64,000 bases of DNA from Takakia lepidozioides (lineage: Eukaryota > Streptophyta > Takakiopsida > Takakiales > Takakiaceae). The stretch spans positions 59,226,042 to 59,290,041 of the forward strand of contig CM060734.1 of the NCBI GenBank assembly GCA_030704615.1, written 5' to 3'. Position 1 is the first letter of the stretch; each line of letters starts with the position of its first letter. The position numbers were made by a program, and so were the translations under genes. This document shows, one piece after another, positions 22,801 through 35,708 of this stretch. The notes beneath the pieces were generated by a model, which saw only the letters and a program-made list of their open reading frames with translations, did not search any database and was not told the origin of the DNA.

Positions 22801-25800
22801 TGTCATCACATTCCTAGAACATGAGATAGAGAGAGAGAACTCTGGCTATTTTAGTAGCCGGTGTGATTAAGGGCCCAGTTCCCCTAGGGTTACTCTTCAA
22901 TTGAGGTGGGCACTATATCTAGACCATGATAACTTGTGCCCAACAGGCACTCCAACTTGTGTTTTCATCTGGGACTTGGGACATACTCCCTCACACAAAC
23001 ACCCCCATGGCTATCACTAACACCAACCATTGGCTCTCATATCAACCTTGATAAAGGACCTCCTAAATGCAAGTAAATGTATATGATGCAGATAACATAA
23101 TCTCACTGTCGAGATTGTCCTTTGCAGGTCCAGCACATGCCCAAACTTTACAAAAGTTCTGCAAACAAAAAAGTGCAACCAGCCAAGGCATATAGCATGC
23201 ACAAGCACAGCATGAAATGTTTCTGCAGCCAAGCTATGGTAACTGCAGCCACAATATTGGTGAATAGCCAAAATAGCAACGAAAACCACTTGAAACAACA
23301 GCCACTCCTATGTGCAATGTCAATGACCCCACTAGCTTGACATCTACTTATTAAAAAAACAAGACTCTTTCAGTCAAGCAGTTAAGTGCTACTTTACTGA
23401 AAGTTAAAGGTTTATTTCCTGAGGATAAATTTTGCTTTCCTTCTCCCTTGCAAATGATAGGGAATGGATGAGCATGGAGTGCACTGTGGCCTTTCACCCT
23501 TCCCAACAAACCAACTTTTTCTGACAAATATATGGGAAACTCTTACCAGTGGATCATGGCGCAAATTCTGTTGGCCCCTGTTGTCTTGCATGCACATGAT
23601 TTGAGCCTTCAGCTGTCCAATTTCCTCCTTCAAGTTCCTGATTTCTTTATCCTTTGAGTCTGCAGTGTCCTCCTCTGCTTCGACAAATACCAGCCTAGGA
23701 GGTGACCTACTTGTCCGCACAAGTGGTGATTGCCTACCAGATGCCAGTCTACAAATCCCCTCCTCCCATTTTGCTGTCAAATCTTCAAAGACTGGAGAGT
23801 GATAGAATGAAGTGAACCCTGGAGGAAACTCATTCAAGTTTGCATCCAGTCTATTGCACACAGTCTTTGCGTTATTTTCACCTTGATCAGTAAGTTGGGT
23901 TTTCTCTAGTGTCTCTTGCAGTGAGACCTTGTATTCCTCCAAGAGCACCAACCTTCGATTCATATCCTCAACTGTATCTTCTGCAGTCTTCCAGGCTAAT
24001 TCTTGCTCATGGACTATTCTGCGAAGTTCAGCTTTCCCCTTCATCCACTTCTCATCCTGCAATGAATTTGCAACTCCGCACCTTGCAATTGAAGCTCGAC
24101 AACCTCCAGATCTCCCCAGGTGGTTCAGAGCATTTCCACCAGGTTCTCTCATCAAATCAGACCAACCTTGTTCAGCATCAACCCCACTAGCCCCTCCATA
24201 TAGCCTTACATCGTTTACCCTTCCCAGCATTTGGTCTTCAGGTGTGTGAAATAATTGCTCTTCCCCAGAGCTACCGGAATTTTTTGAATTTGTCTGGCCA
24301 ATAGTCTCCCTTAAGTCTACTACAACATCTGGATGATGCTGATTGCCATCTTCAATGTCATCACGAGATCTTCTCAATCTGTGCAGTTGTTCTTCAACCA
24401 CTCTAGGTTCACCACCGTCTAATGATAAATTAGCTACAAACTCCTGTATATCCTCCTCTGACATTGAGGATATTGGGCTTTTCAATAGTACATCAATTTT
24501 CTCCTGGTCCTTCTGTGTTGTTGAAATATCAACAGTAGGGATTTCTAGTAGAATTTCACCCTTGTCCAAAACTGTACCACTCGAGGTCTCAGCATCAAGC
24601 CACCTATCATTAGTTTCTCTCTTTTCACTGTCCTCCAGGGAAGAATCATCTTGCCAATGTATGCTCCCATCCAACTCTTCTGGAGTAGGCAATAACTCAT
24701 ACACCATTTCTTCATCACCTCGAGCTGTGCTTCCTTCTGATTGTAGTAGCTGGTGTTTGGTTGTAGGTCTCTGTGTATCCTTCGTCAAAGAAAGACCTTT
24801 TGAGCTTTCTGTAAGAATGTTGAGTTTGATTTCGCCATCCTCCAATCCTGATGCCTCAACACACTTTCCTTCTCCAGCATCAAACAGAGTAACAGCCGAG
24901 CTCACAGTCTTCACACATCCATCACTGTTCTCTTTATCCAAGGTCAAAACTACTGGTTCATCTGCAGCTTTCCAAGCGTTTGAGCCCGGACTGGAGTCAT
25001 CGCTGAAGGATGAGTTTTCAGTCAACATTCTAACATCTGGGGGTTCCTTTCCAAAAGATTTTTTCTTGGAATTTTGCACCTCTAGCAGCTGCTGTAACCT
25101 CAACCTATCGGACTTCCCTTGCTCCAGTTCCTCTTCAAATTTGGCATGCAAAGTTGCCCTCTCATTTAGAAGATCACGCCATTTCTCCTCAGCAGCCTAT
25201 ACATGAGCACAATTATTATTGGTCTAGGATTAGCATCCCCTTTCTTGCCATACATGGCCAGATTGGTATGTACATCTCCAAAAATGTGTGTTCACCTGCT
25301 ACTGAGGAAATTGATGGCTAGAGCTTAGTAGGGTTACAGCACTGCCTGAGCTCCGAACCAATCATTAAGACCTTACCGACACTGGTTATCACCGACATAT
25401 GTTCAAGTGAGGTCAAATGGTGAATTTGAGTGCAACTGCCTGTTGACATCCTTATGATTCAAACTTCACAGATGGTTTCTGCAGACTTTCAGTGGATCTC
25501 CTACTGTAAGTCTTTGCAGGAATGGCTGGACTACTTTGTAAGCTGACTCTCCTGAAGAAAATACTATCAGTTTTGACGAGACCCAGTTGCTTGGTAAGCA
25601 ACTAGTGGGTCCAGCAGAGGGGGGATTGTGCTCATGTTGCTGGGGGCCTTCCATAGTGAAAGATTAGAATGTGAAACCAACCTTGGCAGATGTTTCGTAA
25701 GAGCGAGCCTTCTCTTCAGCGGCAACGCGTGCCTTCATTTCATTCACAAGGTTCTTCTTCTCATCGTCTCGCAGCACAGCTGCGATAGGAAAGAAAGACT

Positions 25801-28800
25801 GTGCAGCAGAGAAATGTGACTGTTGGACTTTATCCCTTTCTCCCTTCTTCATGCCTGTATCAATCAGCTTGTTGACACCTAGTTTCAATTGTTCAATTTC
25901 CTCTGAAGCTATCTGCTCAGTACTGTCCATCTCAAGCAATTGTTGCAACTTCAGCTGGTCAATAGTGCCAATCTCCAATTCCTCTTTGAATCTGGCATGA
26001 AGCCATGCCCTCTCTTCAATGAGAACACGCAACCTTTCTTCTGCAGCCTATATGCAAGCAGGAGCTAAGTTAACTAGAGCCTACATAAGGACAAGAAATG
26101 CCGTGTCTGAAGTTTCAGCAGCACAACCAACCAAAGACATCATAAGGCCTGCGCAAACCTACATGTTATAGCAACATTTCAAATCGGCTTTGTTTGTTTT
26201 GACAATTTTCCGGACACAAACTGTCCTATAGTGCAAGAAATTGTCTCCCATAGTGATCGCAAACAATCTGAACCCCGACTAGGCTGCCCACTGTGTCCCA
26301 AGACATGCTTGAACAAGGAAGATGAATTTATGAGAAAATCCTGGTAGGTGAAAAGCGACTGATATTGTGGAGCAGCAAGCTTGGTTACCCTCACTTTCCA
26401 ACATGGTGGAGACTGGATTTGTGAATTATTACACATACTCCAGGAACATATTCATAGCCAGCACTTGCTCAGGCTCCCAGAGAACCAGGGCTACAAGACA
26501 AGGAGGATTGCAATGAGGATTTTCCAGCAGACAGGTTCGAGAAGTCAGCATGAGGATGATTCGGAGACTTCCAGACCCAAAATACAGCAAAGGGGGTGGA
26601 AACCTGGCTGTGCCTGAAGGTGGGGGGGGGCGCGCAGAATATCTCTAAGGAGTTAGCTCAAGGTGAGAAGACTTCAAATGAATATTGCTTCAAATGAACA
26701 CCAAGAAATCATAGTGCAACAAAATTCAGAAGTCAGTGCCCAACCTTGGTAGAGGCCTCAAACACATGCACTTTTTCTTCAGCTGCAATTCGTTTCTCCA
26801 ATTCTGCTGCCAATTTTCCCTGCTCCTCATCAAGGGGCATAAGGGGCATGGTGGCAATCTGATTCCTCTCCAACCTGGTATCTTTTCGAGCCTCCCTCTT
26901 GGGACCTAGATTTGAGGTCAGAAGTGACTTGAAACTTAACTTGACTTCTTTGAGTGCTCTTTCAGAAGCTTCATGCTTGGCCTTCTCCATCTCGAGCAAC
27001 TGTTGCAATCTCTGCCTATCTGTGTTGCCTTGCTGAAGCTCCTCCTTGAACTGGGAATGAAATGAGGTCCTCTCGTCCAGTAGAATGCGCAGTTTCTCTT
27101 CGGCAGTCTGACCACGCAACAGAAAAGAGAACACGAGGACATTTAGTGGAAGGTGGCTTGTCTACTGACTCCTCTTTGATTCTGTGTGAGGGACGATTGC
27201 AGACCTGTTCTGACATGTCAAAGGGTGTGATGGTTGATGTTTTTCATTTGTTACTTTAGTCTGGGGTGCAGCCACTTTCTGCAAACGAAAAGAAATTGAC
27301 TAAACAACGAGGTATAAAATTATTCTGGAAACGGCCTAGAGTTCATAGGAGCTCCTGAGCATATTGTTAAGTCCAGAGGTCTAAAGCTCTTTCTGAATAA
27401 TTCTGGAAAGCTGAGGAGCATTGAGCCAAAACAGGACGTTGTTTCCTAGTGCAGGTTAAGGACTCAATCAACACTAACCTTGGCGGAGGCTTCTGAAATA
27501 TGGGCCCTTTCTTCAGCAGCTATGCGGGCCTGGACCTCAGTTTTCAGCTTTCGCTGTTTTTCATCTTGAAATCCCACCACTGATCGCGCTGGCAATGCCA
27601 GCTCCTGGGATGCTTCCAGCAGCTCTCTCTTCACTTCCAAGTCTTGACCTGCTTTTATCCTGGCCTTTCTTCCACTCAGATCTTTTTCAGAAATCTTGTG
27701 CTTGGACTTCTCAACCTCTAGCAGTTGTTGCAGTCTACGTCTGTCTGTATTTCCTTTCTCTAGTTCCTCTTTAAACTTGGCATGGAAGGAGGCCCTCTCG
27801 TCAAGCAAGCAGCGAAGCCTCTCCTCTGCAGCCTACACACAGGCAGAAAGAATGACATGATCAGTGCAACCAAAATACTGCTCCAAAAGAGCTTCTTTCC
27901 CAACAGCTGCTCCAGTATTGCCCTGCATCTTAGCTAATGAAAATGTGTAGCATTTCAATGCTCTTATTGCAACATTATCCTGTTCATAGGCTTCAGAAAC
28001 ACAAGCCTTTTCTTCTGCAGCAATCCGAGCTTCCATTTCAGCCATAGTCTTCCTCCTCTTCACATCATATTCTGCTCCACGTCTTGGGAGGGTCTTTCGG
28101 GTACGTTCCCCATTGGATTGTGGTATGGCTTTCTCTCTGAATTTTCCCTGCTTGTTCCCAGAAGGGAATCTCTCCTTAACCAAATCTCGGAGTCCCTTGC
28201 ATTTCTTCTCTTCAGGGGAGCCCCAGTTGCTACTAGTGTAGCTTGTCGATGACTTAGCTGCTGAGGACTGACTATCACTCAGATCACAATCGGTGACCTT
28301 GAGTGCTCTCTTGGACATCTTAGTCTCCGAGGAACTAGATGATTCATCCGCAGGACCAAAAGCCCTGTCCTCTGCGTCTGTGTCGATTTCATCTTCTAGT
28401 CTCAGCACGTCACATGCTCCAACGGATGCCTTCGACGGTAACTTCTGTACAGGACCAATGTGGATTTTTGAAGGCTGAGATGGTAATTCAGTGGCCGAAC
28501 TGCTGAGATGAAGCTTTGACTGTGTGGTGCTACTGTTCATTACAAGTTTCTTAGTTCGCCTGCCCATACAACCTTGATGCTGATCCTTAATGCCAGAGGG
28601 TGCAGTCTCACCAGGGTTACCATTAGAGACATTTTTTCCCTCAGAGCAGTTCTCAAAATTCACTGTGGGCTGCCATTGAGCAGACTGTTGGATTCCTGAA
28701 TCTTTCCTTAGTGTCTTGTCTTCATCCCTATTAGGCTCCTTGATTTCTTGCTGCAATGCCTGCCTAGATCTAGCCTCCAAAGAGTCCCATTCCTCATCAT

Positions 28801-30350
28801 AAGGACGATTCTTCAGCCACAAAACATTCTGTAGGTAACTCTTTGATGCTGCATCCACATCCGGTGCATGGGCTTCTAGCAACCCAGCATGTGACTGCCC
28901 GGAGTGCAGCAATCCTTGCTGGCCATACGACGGTGCCATAGGGGCCCCACAAATGCCCAAAGGAGAGTAAGTGGTCCCAGAGGCAGGTACGGAGGTTCCA
29001 ACACGGAAAGTAATTTCTTTGGGTGCTGCAATCTGGGAGTTCAGTTCTGACATGGTCGACTGGTTGGCTAGATAGTGGTGGTGATGATGATGCATGTGGA
29101 ATTCGAGTGGTGGTGGGGCAGCAGAGGTCAGTCCCTGCTTGTTGCCAGAGAGCACCATGCAATTGTGGAATCAGTGAGAGACCCTGAAAGTTTCAGTCTG
29201 AGTTACATAAATAGCTTCACTTGCACATCATATAAGCCATTGACACTTCAGCAGTAAAAGCCAGAATCATTCTCAACAATCATTCTCACTCCTTCTCTTG
29301 TTATTCAGTTTCAATGTCATTGACTCCAACACCACTTTCCTGTCCTCATTAGGTTTCTGCTCATACAAAGGTGATCATGTTTTTTTGAAAATGACACAAA
29401 TGTGCTTGAAGCTATGCCGCACACCTTTGATCCGAAAGGGGGTTTGTTGAAATCCTTGGGATCGTACCCTAAATAAGAGCATGCGGCCACTTGCGCTTGC
29501 TGAGCCAGATCGAGTGCCTGTAACCTGCATGGCACACGTGCTTTTACTCTGTGGCACTTCACACACATTTGAAGAAAGTATACACCTGACCTAATATACT
29601 ACTCAATCTACAAATCCTACTTTTTGTACACATACAAAACAAACCACGTGCTCTGTGACAGACCCTCAATCCAAGCTAGATAAGAGTGTCAAGAGAGGGG
29701 AGTGCCATCTCCCAGAGTATGGAGGCTGGAGAGAAGGGGACAAGTGGTTGACAAAAGGGTAATACCATGTTTGACTCTTGGAGGGAGAAAAAAACAGATA
29801 AAAGTAGCACATGTCAGCACAGATGAACCAACCTCTGAAAGCAGAATGGTGCGGCCTCTGACGGTAGGCCTCGCTCACATGCACCTGTCCATCATTGACA
29901 TACTCACATGGGTGAACCATGTCGGTTGATGGGTTCGTGAATGAAATCTCTCTGATACAAAATCCTGAAGGCTGCCTCCAATCTGGAGTCTCCCCTTTGA
30001 TTGTGGCACCAACCCCATCAACACAGAAGGAGTCTCTATACAATGAAAAATCAGCCCAAAGGCTTTGCTTTAGGTGGAACCTACACCCAAAACTTGCATT
30101 TGTACTGGAGTGCATTCAGCACTAAGCGCCCAAAGGTTCAACTTATTTTCATGGCTATCATATCTGACATGCATGCAAGAGTTAAAAAAGGACTATAGAG
30201 GAGCTGAAACCTACCAGAATAGGCAGCGTGGGGTAGAGACTGCAACTCAGACGTGGACTTTGGGGGATTTCCCATGAGCCACACAGACGACAAAGCCATG
30301 TTTGAGGAGTTTCTGCTGTGAGGCACATCCAGTGAGGGTGACCTCCACAT
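16898..30350 (-). CDS. Large coiled-coil protein with exon-encoded internal repeats (unrecognised)
   Basis: Fourteen coding exons in transcript order: 30350-30215, 30033-29833, 29546-29425, 29134-27980, 27832-27479, 27107-26745, 26047-25682, 25196-23547, 20837-20473, 20007-19880, 19550-19342, 19224-18871, 18162-17869 and 17482-16898, about 2,093 aa. All joins agree in phase. Weak points are the first three joins and the exon-4 donor. The N-terminus is Ser/Pro-rich (WLMGNPPKSTSEL; SYLGYDPKDFNK), then has a six-His run. Exons 5-7 encode three copies of a 118-122-residue charged helical unit opening (A/T)AEE+LR.L..ER and closing ARIAAEE(K/R)..; exon 4 ends with a closing half and exon 8 starts with an opening half. 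Exons 9-14 are nearly pure coiled coil (LQQKLEDKDN, AYLENRLKEA, ELLEFAQNQENE). No motor, membrane or catalytic domain is visible. It is probably a structural or cytoskeletal scaffold (inference). I do not recognise the family. Confidence 0.75.
18250..18670. repeat. Degenerate intronic minisatellite (GTGGACGTTATAAAG type)
   Basis: Inside the intron between exons 12 and 13 of the coiled-coil gene. Variants of 'CTTTGGACTTCCxGTGGACGTTATAAAG' appear near 18,255, 18,362, 18,428, 18,500 and 18,632, spaced about 66-132 bp. Confidence 0.65.
21780..22345. repeat. Degenerate repeats in the 2.7-kb intron of the coiled-coil gene
   Basis: Three diverged copies of 'GAACC(T)GGGCa..TG.tcc.tGaGC(A/G)AAG' lie near 21,798, 22,030 and 22,228. 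Each is followed by related CCAGCCAGC/GCCAGCCAAC sequence. The intron spans 20,838-23,546 and contains no other gene that I can see. Confidence 0.45.
25129..27996 (-). repeat. Tandemly duplicated phase-0 exons in the coiled-coil gene
   Basis: Exons 27832-27479, 27107-26745 and 26047-25682 are 354, 363 and 366 nt long, each a multiple of three and phase 0-0. Each begins (G/A)CTGC(A/C)GA(A/G)GAG after the acceptor. Each encodes FH(A/S)(K/Q)FKEEL or close variants, then LQQLLE, and ends ...S(A/T)K before an AAG|GTT donor. The flanking exons carry half units. This is the signature of serial exon duplication. Confidence 0.9.
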
Positions 30351-31564
30351 ATGGCAGCTAGTCTGCCGTGCAATATCTGCAGTGCGCCAGTATGTAAATC
30401 TTAACAACAGTTCATGAAACAGGAGGGACGCCATAAATTTCGTGATGTAAATTCAACACTACCAATGCAGGTCAACGAATTTACAGAAGATTGGTCTAAC
30501 ACCCAACCTCTGGGTGTTAACTTCTAAATACTTGGCCGTGCAGCTCCTCAAAGTCACTTCAACACTGTCTCTGATCCAACTCGAAGCACACACCCAAAAA
30601 CAGCAACAGCTACCAGAGTGACTGCAGCTCACTGTTATTCACCAGCAAATTCGGCACAACTGTCCTCTACCATGCTGAGTAGCTATACAGCATCTGTAGC
30701 TACCCGGTTAAAGAGAATATTGCACACCTAAACTCGTCATCGCAAGAGACAGCTCCCTTCATCCGCATCACGATGCCCTGGCGCTGCTCTGGTAACAAAA
30801 GCACGCTCTCTTCCCAATGAATCAAGAACGGAAAAACACTCTCAAAAACAGAATCAGACTAGCCACATGACAAGAACCCACATCATGAAAATTGAACCAG
30901 CCAGAACTAGAAACAAACTGCAAGTTCGCTACACCTCTGACACCACCGTACACTCTCTGCACCCTAACTGACTCCACACAGAAAGAACTTCCCAAATGTG
31001 GCACTACCTGGCATCCCTCTCTTCTACCTGAGCCAATGCAGCGATGTCGACTGCGCAAGATCAAGTCTTCCGTGGTGGTGCAACAGACTAACAAGCCAAG
31101 CCAAGAAAGAAGCAAGGAAAGAAGGTCAGGATGGTCGGACGCGACGGTTGCAGTTCCTGCTTCTCACTTATTAGTACTTACCCTGTTTTCACTCCATAGT
31201 ACAACATGTTTTTGCCTCCTCGCTTCATTTTTGGTCGTTTTCCTTGCAATGTTTCACAGAGTAAAGACATATCCCATACCTTTTGCAGGTAATTGTGGCC
31301 CCAGGAGATGATGTGTGGACGTGCGTAACAGAAATTCATTCCATAGATGAATGTTTAGGATGAATGCGAGCTCGTACTTACAGATCTTTTATTGATGAAT
31401 TGGGTGTATCAATAAACATACGTAGAATCCTCAGTACGCTGCAGCCTCCAGAAATTTGGCTGACAGCACAGATGTTCAGAGGAGCTCCTGATCTAATGGT
31501 GTAAATCTAGTTGACACCGATAACAGGACCTAGGCCTACTGACGGGCATACAAGCAGCTGTGAC
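30351..31564 (-). other. Upstream region / 5' UTR of the coiled-coil gene
   Basis: A likely 5'-UTR acceptor (cgcactgcag) lies at about 30,373-30,382, upstream of the chosen ATG at 30350, so a non-coding first exon probably lies further up. The rest separates it from the bHLH stop at 31565. No other gene is seen. Confidence 0.4.
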
Positions 31565-34500
31565 CTAGGTGCCTTCCCTCTCATTGTTTGGAAGCGGCTG
31601 CGAGGCAGAGACGTCACTTGGTAGGGAAGCTGAGCGAACGCCAGATTGCGAAGTCATCTCCAACAAGGTTTCCTTCACTTGCTCAGCTCGCATGAGCTCC
31701 TTGTCTCTTATCTGCGCATAACGCAAGTCATGTGGTGTTGTTAACATGTAGTTTCAACCGAAGAGCCACATACTCTATAATAATATAAGGATTCCAAGAT
31801 CATGGCTACCCGCAAGCCTGTTCACTTTTACAAGGGCATGCGCATTAGCTACATTTGTGTTGTCTGGGTCAACAGTTACGACTCGTGCTTTAAGAAGCTT
31901 CTGTCCTTTAAGTACTCGCTTTCCATTCCCTGCTAACAGTAGCTACAACGTGTTATCCTTAAGGACATACGCTGCTGGTTTCCAAACCTACGGAGCCAGT
32001 TGAGGGCTTTTTGAGCCCATTAGCGCTAGGGGTAAGGGTGTGGTTATTACCTCGGCATTGAAAATATTAAGAACAAGGCCGCGGAACGTGGTAATGTTGG
32101 CATGCACAACATCCAGTCCAAGAACATCGAGGGCTTGCATCAGTTTCACAAACACCCCCGGCCGTTTCTCACAGAAAATTCTGAGGCTGAATAGATGACC
32201 ATCCATCTTATGCACCTCCACCTGCAGTACTGCCACATTCAGAATTTCACAAATTTGAAAATTCGGGCCATTAGCTTGCAGCCCCTTTCAGTGTGTTCTT
32301 CATGAGATATGCTGTTACACAATGAGAGTGAATAGATTCTTAGCCGAGGCTGTCACGCACAATGCATTTTCCCTGCATACAGGCACTTCTGCCATCTCCC
32401 CACTGAAATTAATGGCAAGTTGGAGGAGATGTCCCTCCACCGACCTGTCCACGGCTTGACTCCAGCGGCAACCTGAATAGAAAGGGAGTTGGGAACATAG
32501 GATCTGGTGGTATTAGCTTGCGCATGGAAGAACACACCTCATCTTGGCAGAGAAGCAGGGAACACATACCACAACAATGCTTTCCTCTCTCTCTCACTCC
32601 TATATACTCACTTGCATAGGCTGACTCAGCTCATCAGATTTCTTGTCAAGGGTGTCAAGGGCAGCTGTCACTTGGTCAAGTTTTGTGGAGCATCGAGCAT
32701 CGTCAGCACCCATTTTGGCCTCCTCACGTGGACCTGCCTCTTCAAGTGAGGTGCCTGCAGGGACATCCTCATCTTTGCCATCAAGTAACTCATCTTGCAA
32801 GTCCTTCACCTGCTGCTGCAGCTCCTTCACATATTCAATTGCATCCCCAAGGATTGATGCTCGGTCCATCTGCAGGCGCACATTTTATTGTAGTTGAGCC
32901 TAGAGGTAAAAAATTGGATGCTAAAATGGCACATTCCACTGCTAATCATCTGCATGGATCTGCACAAATCCTGACTGATGGCATACCTACACAATATCCA
33001 CAAGTTTTATTCCCAGGCATCTGGATGTAGGATATCCATTTTGGAAAGAGAGAGGCTCACTTTGGTGATCTTTGGCACCAAAGCACGCAGGGAGTAGAGA
33101 CGCTCATTCAACTTCTTTCGGCGTTTGCGCTCAGCTACAAGATTCTTGGATAGGTGACGGCGAGCAGATCGAGGGCCACCTTTCTCGTCATCATCATCCA
33201 TAGGGTCACTGCAATCTGACGACTCACCTCGCATCTCCTGCTTCACCTCCCTATCCTCCTCCTTGGACAGCCCAGTCCCACGTGGTGATTCTGCCAATGA
33301 CCCTGAATGTTGAAGAGGATGTGTAGACGGTCCAGGTAGCTGGATCAGGTCATGGTCAATTCCTGCATCACATCGCAAGGGGTCAGCCAGGCCCCCCTCA
33401 AGAATCTGATCTTTGTTCCCCATGGAAGCCCCACTGCTTTTCTCTGGCAAACTGGACCCTGCAGCCAGATGTGTGTCTAAGGCATCTTGCTCCCAAGGGT
33501 GAGAGGTGGCCCACGGGGCCCCTCCACTGTCCAGTGGGTAATGCCGGGGACCCATGTTGGCAGCGGGGTGGGAGTAGTAAAGCTCCACAGCCTGCTGGTC
33601 CATCATGCCTTGGCCAGTTGTGACCTCCAGACTGCTCCCCAAGACCTTCGACGAGCTAGCTTGCCAGGGATCCCCGCACCGAGCCCTCACATACTGTACC
33701 AAGGCTACATTCTCTGTGACCTGCAGCCACCTAAATTGCATCAGTATGTGTAGAAGTTGTTTGCCTGCTCCCACTTGAAGTAAGGCGGTGCGCTCACTTG
33801 CCACCTTCTGCTTGATGTTTCTCTGGATTCCCATCAGGTGTATGCTCTCTATATATGCCCTCTGACCTTCATATGATGGAGCACAGGTACACATTTCAGA
33901 GAAATATTTTTCTGGTTAAGCTCAACTGACTCTTACATACTGGTGCCAAAAATAGCTAGAACAAGCAAAGGAGGTCGGAGATGTGACTTACGTGATTGGC
34001 AACACCCAGTTCCACTAGGCCACTTTGGACTGGGATACACACTTTGGTCTGCACTGGCAAGTCCTGCATTCCAATTAAGTTGTGCTCCCACTTCAATTCT
34101 GATTCCCATGTGACTTCGAAAACATTGAATCAGAACCCACTACTCATCCACAGATAAGGTGATTGCAACCTAGCCCATGATTGCTACTCTTGCTGCCTTT
34201 CATCCAAGTCTTAAGGCTCTCAGAAGGGCATCAAATAGCCTCTATGCATTTGGGTGCTGGATGATTCACAGTCAGGGCAAGAGGACTTGCCTGCCCATTG
34301 ACAGATGGTTCAACATGAATCCACTTTGGCTGCCCTGCCATATACACCCGCCCTTGCATCCTGCATTCACCAATTGATGTTCATCTCTGCCCTTTACAGG
34401 TTTGCTCATTGGATGCATGCATCACTATTTACACATCTCACTCAATGCCATTAGGCATTAAATGTTTTCTGATTTCATGATATTTGTAAGATAGCCTCGG

Positions 34501-35708
34501 TAAAGGAGGAATGATTTTGACAATGATGTACCCTGTGTCCAAGGGCAGCGATGAGGGCATGCTGGAAAGAAGGGCACAGATGTGGGTGGGCGGATGCATC
34601 ACTTTCACATCAGGGCACACGCCTGATTCCATGTATCGGCTACTAGATGCCAACAAGTCTGCATTTGCACCTTCCGCTCCACTGCAACAGCACCCCATCC
34701 ACTCCAATATGCTGGACCCACCCATAACCAGGCCCATACAGTGACTAATTTACTCTTAGTAGAATCTTGTTATAATGAAAAGAATCTCCCGATGAAGAAG
34801 ACCAAAACAAAGAACTGATTTATCTGACAACGAGCAAAAATTTTGAGTTTCTTTCACTCCTATTCAAAGACACGTGAGACACGTTGGCTCCATACCATTT
34901 CCAACTTCAGAAAATGAGTTGGGTTCTTGTGCTTGCCAGTTAACAATCCAAGAGGAATAGTAGGGAATCCTGGAGGCTGAAATTCTAAGGACCAACATTC
35001 AGAAATAGAACCTATGAAAACCATGAGTGACCCTTCCCATCCTCTGGTTGTACGTTCAATTCCTGCACTCCCTCCCAGCTTCATCCTCCAAGGGTGACTA
35101 AATTTTAGACTAAATTCTATTGGAAGAAGCCCTTAATGGAGGGGGACAATTGATGGAAGAGGCTGGAGAATGTCTGCTGGGGCTGAGAAAGAGAAAGTAT
35201 TTACTTCTCCGCCAAAGGCCCAAAGAGCTCCTATTGAAGACATTAGCGATTAACTTAGAAAAGTGGAAAAGTTGACTGACGGTAACAAAATTACCTAGGA
35301 CTGTAGCATCGTCGAAGAGACGGTAAGAATGTGGATTACTATGGTAACGAGGTACGTCATCTGCCCATTGCACTGTATCGAAATCGACAGAAAGCTGAGT
35401 GAGCTTGGTCTAGTTCCACTTTTAGGTGCTAATAGTACTGGTTGCTTCTCCAGAATCTTAGTCTCACTGATGGCACTCCAAGAAGAGGTGCAGTGTATTC
35501 TGTGCCGAGTGACAGAAGCCCATTTTGTTGTAATCCTTTTACTTCTTTTGTTGGGTTGGAAGGGATTACAGTATCAATCTCAATGGACAGGCTACGAAGA
35601 ATACCGACTGTCGTCCCGAAGGTACCAAAAGACGGCGTAGTCCCATCCCTTGGGTCCCACAATGGAACGCAACCGTTCTTGAACACCTGCCCCTCCACGC
35701 TTGGCCAT
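31565..35708 (-). CDS. AMS: AMS-like bHLH transcription factor
   Basis: Nine coding exons in transcript order: 35708-35605, 34711-34532, 34360-34291, 34063-33992, 33720-33061, 32869-32612, 32472-32404, 32221-32051 and 31711-31565; 576 aa, against about 570 for Arabidopsis ABORTED MICROSPORES. All phases agree. The N-terminal bHLH-MYC_N region has [14 protein letters not shown] joined across intron 1 to [14 protein letters not shown], then [15 protein letters not shown] and [18 protein letters not shown]. The bHLH (about residues 331-380) reads [16 protein letters not shown] and, across an intron, [17 protein letters not shown]; the H-E-R DNA contacts appear as N/A-E-R. An ACT-like domain near 472-528 has [16 protein letters not shown]. 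Relatives bind E-boxes and drive tapetum and spore-wall programmes in the nucleus. The 23-codon exon 7 is the least certain. Orthology is by motif wording; TDR-type relatives are the alternative. Confidence 0.88.
34287..34293 (-). other. Non-canonical GC splice donor, bHLH intron 3
   Basis: The exon ends ...GGGCAG and the intron starts GCAAGT, a perfect GC-AG donor. The phase fits on both sides, and no in-frame GT lies nearby. Confidence 0.75.

Noticed and set aside
24343-25206. A 287-codon plus-strand ORF, Ser-rich
   Set aside because: It is the antisense of exon 8 of the coiled-coil gene. Its Ser-richness is the complement of acidic helical codons.
34860-35373. Two minus-strand ORFs (74 and 87 codons) that first looked like an organelle-derived gene
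   Set aside because: They lie inside intron 1 of the bHLH gene. The exons on both sides join in phase without them and no domain is visible.
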